From positions 1 through 64,000 of the forward strand of contig JABAAT010000065.1 of the NCBI GenBank assembly GCA_014238615.1: DNA of 64,000 nucleotides. The letters are read 5' to 3'. Of this stretch, positions 63,629-64,000 are shown in pieces. The position numbers and the translations under genes are program-made. This DNA is from Gammaproteobacteria bacterium (lineage in GTDB: Bacteria > Pseudomonadota > Gammaproteobacteria > Porifericomitales > Porifericomitaceae). Below the pieces are notes generated by a model. The model was not told the origin of the DNA, did no database searches, and saw only the letters and a program-made list of their open reading frames with translations. Position 1 is the stretch's first letter. Every line of letters starts with the position of its first letter.

Positions 63629-64000
63629 ATGGCGACCGGGAAGCGTTACCAGGCTTCAGACATCGAAATCCTGAGTGGGTTGGAACCGGTGCGCAAGCGC
63701 CCAGGCATGTTCACCGACACCAGCAATCCAAACCATCTGCTGGCGGAGGTCGTGGATAACAGCGTGGATGAAGTACTGGCCGGCCACGCCAGGCGTATCG
63801 AGGTGGTGCTGCACGAGGACGGCTCCGCGACGGTCACGGACGACGGCCGGGGGATGCCGGTGGATCTGCATCCGGAACACGAGGTGTCCGGTGTCGAATT
63901 GATCTTCAGCCGTCTCCACACCGGGGCTAAGTTCTCCGGCAAAAACTACCGTTTCGCCGGGGGCCTGCATGGGGTAGGGGTAGCAGTGGTCAACGCCCTG
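63629..64000 (+). CDS. parE: DNA topoisomerase IV subunit B, N-terminal part (runs off window)
   Basis: YQASDIEILSGLEPVRKRPGMFTDTSNPNHLLAEVVDNSVDEVLAGHA; DDGRGMPVD. Confidence 0.92.
   Translation, partial: MATGKRYQASDIEILSGLEPVRKRPGMFTDTSNPNHLLAEVVDNSVDEVLAGHARRIEVVLHEDGSATVTDDGRGMPVDLHPEHEVSGVELIFSRLHTGAKFSGKNYRFAGGLHGVGVAVVNAL

Overview
High-GC gammaproteobacterial-type chromosome segment, 64 kb, densely coding. (1) Left flank: rplI; a ThDP-dependent acetolactate-synthase-like enzyme; a PQQ-type quinoprotein; a Fic-domain gene preceded by a 2.6-copy 81-bp tandem repeat and followed by a membrane-anchored ankyrin protein; lptM-lysA; glnA; DUF192; glycerate kinase. (2) 11.6-30.2 kb, minus strand: one continuous str-S10-spc-alpha ribosomal superoperon (rpsL to rplQ). 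It includes rpmJ, which the ORF track misses, and an rpsE with a long tail made of eight 14-aa repeats. (3) Housekeeping genes: comEA, aroE, a cNMP-binding/rhodanese fusion, amtB-glnK, ubiK, cca, an NDUFA9-like gene, thrB, polA, hisAF-hisIE, tatA-tatC with an adjacent Tat lipoprotein, gcvH, tpx, mobA-moeA, a 5-FTHF cyclo-ligase with a candidate 6S RNA, rpsP-rimM-trmD-rplS, ogt-like, xerD, dsbC, waaA. (4) Right flank: a methylotrophy locus with an XoxF-type (Asp-Tyr-Asp motif) methanol dehydrogenase, a divergent SoxYZ-like carrier and a ~700-bp intergenic region containing a nested inverted-repeat leader, 10-bp phased AT repeats and heptamer direct repeats, followed by the start of parE. Best leads: the structured xoxF leader, the Fic/ankyrin module with its repeat-operator, the repeat-expanded S5, a PolA lacking two of four canonical proofreading carboxylates, and recurrent 12-24 bp tandem duplications at gene boundaries. 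No CRISPR array, transposase, rRNA or tRNA gene was recognised. No database searches or structure calculations were run.
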